The position numbers and the translations under genes are program-made. A DNA stretch of 53,558 nucleotides from Paludibacteraceae bacterium (lineage in GTDB: Bacteria; Bacteroidota; Bacteroidia; Bacteroidales; Paludibacteraceae): positions 1-53,558 of the forward strand of contig CAJOEJ010000021.1 in the NCBI GenBank assembly GCA_905233375.1, in the 5' to 3' direction. Of the stretch, positions 52,202 through 53,558 are shown in pieces (the stretch's first letter is position 1; every line of letters starts with the position of its first letter). The notes beneath the pieces are model-generated. The model had not been told where the DNA came from. It saw only the letters and a program-made list of their open reading frames with translations, and made no database searches.

Positions 52202-52209
52202 TACCTTTG
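52202..52209 (+). promoter_or_regulatory. Candidate -7 box
   Basis: TACCTTTG followed by CAGCGGATTT, as at other start sites here, but no TTG at the 20-nt position. Upstream GGAGGAC (52147-52153) and GTCCTCC (52175-52181) form a 7-bp inverted repeat. Confidence 0.5.
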
Positions 52210-52280
52210 CAGCGGATTTAGCGAAAGAAAAAGCCGATAAAAGAAAAGAAGCAAAAGAAAATTAACAAAAAGAAAGCCAT

Positions 52281-52328
52281 GCCTTGCCATGCCAATAAAT
52301 GGTCATGTCAATGCATGCGAGGCAAGGC
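52281..52328 (+). promoter_or_regulatory. Leader hairpin
   Basis: GCCTTGCC (52281-52288) pairs with GGCAAGGC (52321-52328), just before the next start codon; could hide or expose the translation start. Confidence 0.5.
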
Positions 52329-52342
52329 TTGGTAAAAATTTA

Positions 52343-52690
52343 ATGGTTATGAGTTATTCATTTTTCAGTATTTGGGCATTGCTCAATCCGCAAGGCGAGT
52401 ACAAACGGCGGCGGCGCGGATGCGAAAGACTGTGGGCAGGGTATGACGAAGCAACACGGCAGCACGTGTATGACACAATCAGTGCGGCTCAACAGAAGGG
52501 GCTCCGGATCAACCCCAATCCGTATTTTGCCATGGAGGACATTGTTCTTCAAATGCAGCACAAACCCCGTTCGCAGACCCTTTCCTTCGATGAGTACTAT
52601 GCTCGGTATCACACGACCGAACCCCGCGACGGGTGGCAGATGGCGAACCCGACGGGAAACAAAGTCATTTATGTTAAACAAACCAACTAA
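52343..52690 (+). CDS. Hypothetical protein, 115 aa
   Basis: Start ATG 52343 (or 52349) after the leader hairpin. Basic, with the block NPQGEYKRRRRGCERLWAGYDEATRQHVYDTI and a helical middle; no membrane segment. Family not recognised. First of four closely spaced small genes with similar composition. Confidence 0.6.
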   Translation: MVMSYSFFSIWALLNPQGEYKRRRRGCERLWAGYDEATRQHVYDTISAAQQKGLRINPNPYFAMEDIVLQMQHKPRSQTLSFDEYYARYHTTEPRDGWQMANPTGNKVIYVKQTN

Positions 52691-52697
52691 AATCACT

Positions 52698-52862
52698 ATG
52701 GCACTGCATTACAAACTCAATCCGCTGTTTGAATCCATTTCTGGAACGATCAGCCGCAAACGGTATCCCGACGGACGGGTGGAAACCCTTGTTGCCACGA
52801 AAAAAGGCACGATCTACAAACGAACGACCTGCCCGAAAAGGAAGTTCCCCGGTCGCGGGTAA
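52698..52862 (+). CDS. Hypothetical protein, 54 aa
   Basis: ATG 52698, 7 nt after the previous stop. Basic: LNPLFESISGTISRKRYPDGRVETLVATKKGTIYKR with conserved-looking alternation. No family recognised. Confidence 0.5.
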   Translation: MALHYKLNPLFESISGTISRKRYPDGRVETLVATKKGTIYKRTTCPKRKFPGRG

Positions 52863-52975
52863 GCCGTTCTTATAAGATGGTCGCGTAGTGGTTGCGTCCT
52901 GATTCCGTCGAAACAAGCACATGACCATCACGCGACCATGTTCCGACAACAACCTAAGAACAACGCAATGAGAAA

Positions 52976-53245
52976 ATGGGAAAAGTATTTTTTGATCCGG
53001 GAATAGAGTCCGTACGAGGCATCCTGATCGGGACCGATCCGTTCTATATCCGCCGGTATCCGGGTAGGAACGGCGAGGTCATGCATATCGTTCAGGGTCG
53101 TCCCGACCGCTCCGGACACACCGCCACGCCTGCCGAAAGCGCCAACCGCGCATCCTTCGGTATCGTGTTCGGCAAGGAGCGGCACCGCGAGTTTGTCGCA
53201 CGAACCATGAAAGGACAACTGGAAATCGAGTTCCCGGCTGATTGA
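52976..53245 (+). CDS. Hypothetical protein, 89 aa
   Basis: ATG 52976. MGKVFFDPGIESVRGILIGTDPFYIRRY and GRPDRSGHTATPAESANRASFG; no membrane segment. Related-looking small proteins are frequent in Bacteroidales, often beside mobile elements, without assigned function. Confidence 0.55.
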   Translation: MGKVFFDPGIESVRGILIGTDPFYIRRYPGRNGEVMHIVQGRPDRSGHTATPAESANRASFGIVFGKERHREFVARTMKGQLEIEFPAD

Positions 53246-53274
53246 AGATTGAAAATTGAAGATTTAAAAATGAA
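53240..53274 (+). repeat. ATTGAAG-type heptamer tract at a gene junction
   Basis: GATTGAA, GATTGAA, AATTGAA, GATTTAA, AAATGAA. Contains the upstream stop (53243-53245) and the downstream ATG (53270-53272). Confidence 0.9.
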
Positions 53275-53491
53275 ACAGAGCAACAAGATTGAACTGAGCG
53301 TCTTGCGTGAGCGCCTGCAGGCAATCGAGCACTACGAGGATCCGGATTATGCGTTCGGCGAACTGTTGGGCGCCTGGCGCGAGTATGCGCATAAGTCCTG
53401 GTACACCGGTGCCAAAGGATGGCTGTCGATAGACGACGCCAAAGCTTTCTCCGACTACGTGGGATACGAACTGGTGAGAGTTGAGAGTTGA
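53270..53491 (+). CDS. Hypothetical protein, 73 aa
   Basis: ATG 53270 within the last heptamer (TTG 53249 upstream is less likely). LSVLRERLQAIEHYEDPDYAFGELLGAWREYAHKSWYTG suggests a helical protein. Its stop (53489-53491) lies in a short GAGAGTT heptamer run (53474-53491). Unknown function. Confidence 0.55.
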   Translation: MKQSNKIELSVLRERLQAIEHYEDPDYAFGELLGAWREYAHKSWYTGAKGWLSIDDAKAFSDYVGYELVRVES

Positions 53492-53527
53492 ATTATTCAG
53501 TTTTTTGAATGACGCAGCGGCGGAAAT

Positions 53528-53558
53528 TTGGTCAGTTCGCAAAAATGTAGTAATTTTG
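53528..53558 (+). promoter_or_regulatory. Promoter at the window end
   Basis: TTG 53528-53530, 20-nt gap, TAATTTTG 53551-53558; drives a gene outside the window. Confidence 0.8.

Overview
The window looks like chromosomal DNA from a Bacteroidota bacterium, most likely an uncultured gut- or rumen-type member of Bacteroidales. I base this on promoters of the TTG / 20-nt gap / TAnnTTTG type (seven with exactly that spacing), on weak Shine-Dalgarno use, and on gene families typical of the phylum: InlB-B-repeat surface proteins, Lnb_N/DUF4105, DUF3737, DUF6565-like lipoproteins and an Mpi-like serine invertase. The assignment comes from sequence features only.

Layout. 3-1646: C-terminal end of a large secreted protein followed by a 49-residue partner gene. 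1746-6376: a tightly coupled set of two DUF4105/Lnb_N-like membrane proteins, a condensation-domain-like acyltransferase and a phosphatidylserine-decarboxylase-like protein. 6481-18733: a type II fatty acid/polyketide-like cluster with one ketoreductase, two hot-dog dehydratase-like proteins, four ketosynthases (one lacking its catalytic Cys and a His), two acyl carrier proteins, a CrtI-like FAD oxidoreductase and a DUF3737 protein. Two AAA+ ATPase genes with their own promoters interrupt it, and one of them is frameshifted. The enzyme set resembles the core of aryl-polyene pathways, but no starter-unit ligase or exporter is visible. 18768-28377: a cell-surface polysaccharide locus (sulfatase-fold transferase, acyltransferase 3, Wzy-like polymerase, five glycosyltransferases, WcaF-like acetyltransferase). 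28374-32924: housekeeping genes (Na/Ca antiporter, ychF, ribD, prmC, recX). 33117-41222: one nine-gene operon, bounded by a good promoter and a good terminator. It combines a SpoIIE phosphatase fused to an RsbW-like ATPase domain, a STAS antagonist, a (p)ppGpp synthetase, a MESH1-like (p)ppGpp hydrolase, a cytidylate-kinase-like protein, an APH-like kinase and a tyrosine phosphatase. 41332-51741: a serine invertase, a 332-bp leader with a long inverted repeat, a 2488-residue InlB-B-repeat protein, a second small partner gene and a secreted protein. 51935-53491: a row of very small uncharacterised genes.

Two repeat systems cut across this layout. The first is a set of degenerate tandem heptamers of several sequence families (ACCAAT-, GGGACAA-, ATTGAAG-, ACTGACA-like) at about seventeen places. 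They lie in the sense orientation either at gene junctions, where they often contain the stop and start codons, or in frame inside psd, ribD and glycosyltransferase genes. The second is a GC-rich palindromic element inserted in frame at the same position in two ketosynthase genes, apparently spread between them by gene conversion. The candidates most worth following are the heptamer tracts, the polyene-like cluster with its mosaic ketosynthases, the partner-switching/alarmone operon, and the repeated giant-protein/small-peptide pairing.
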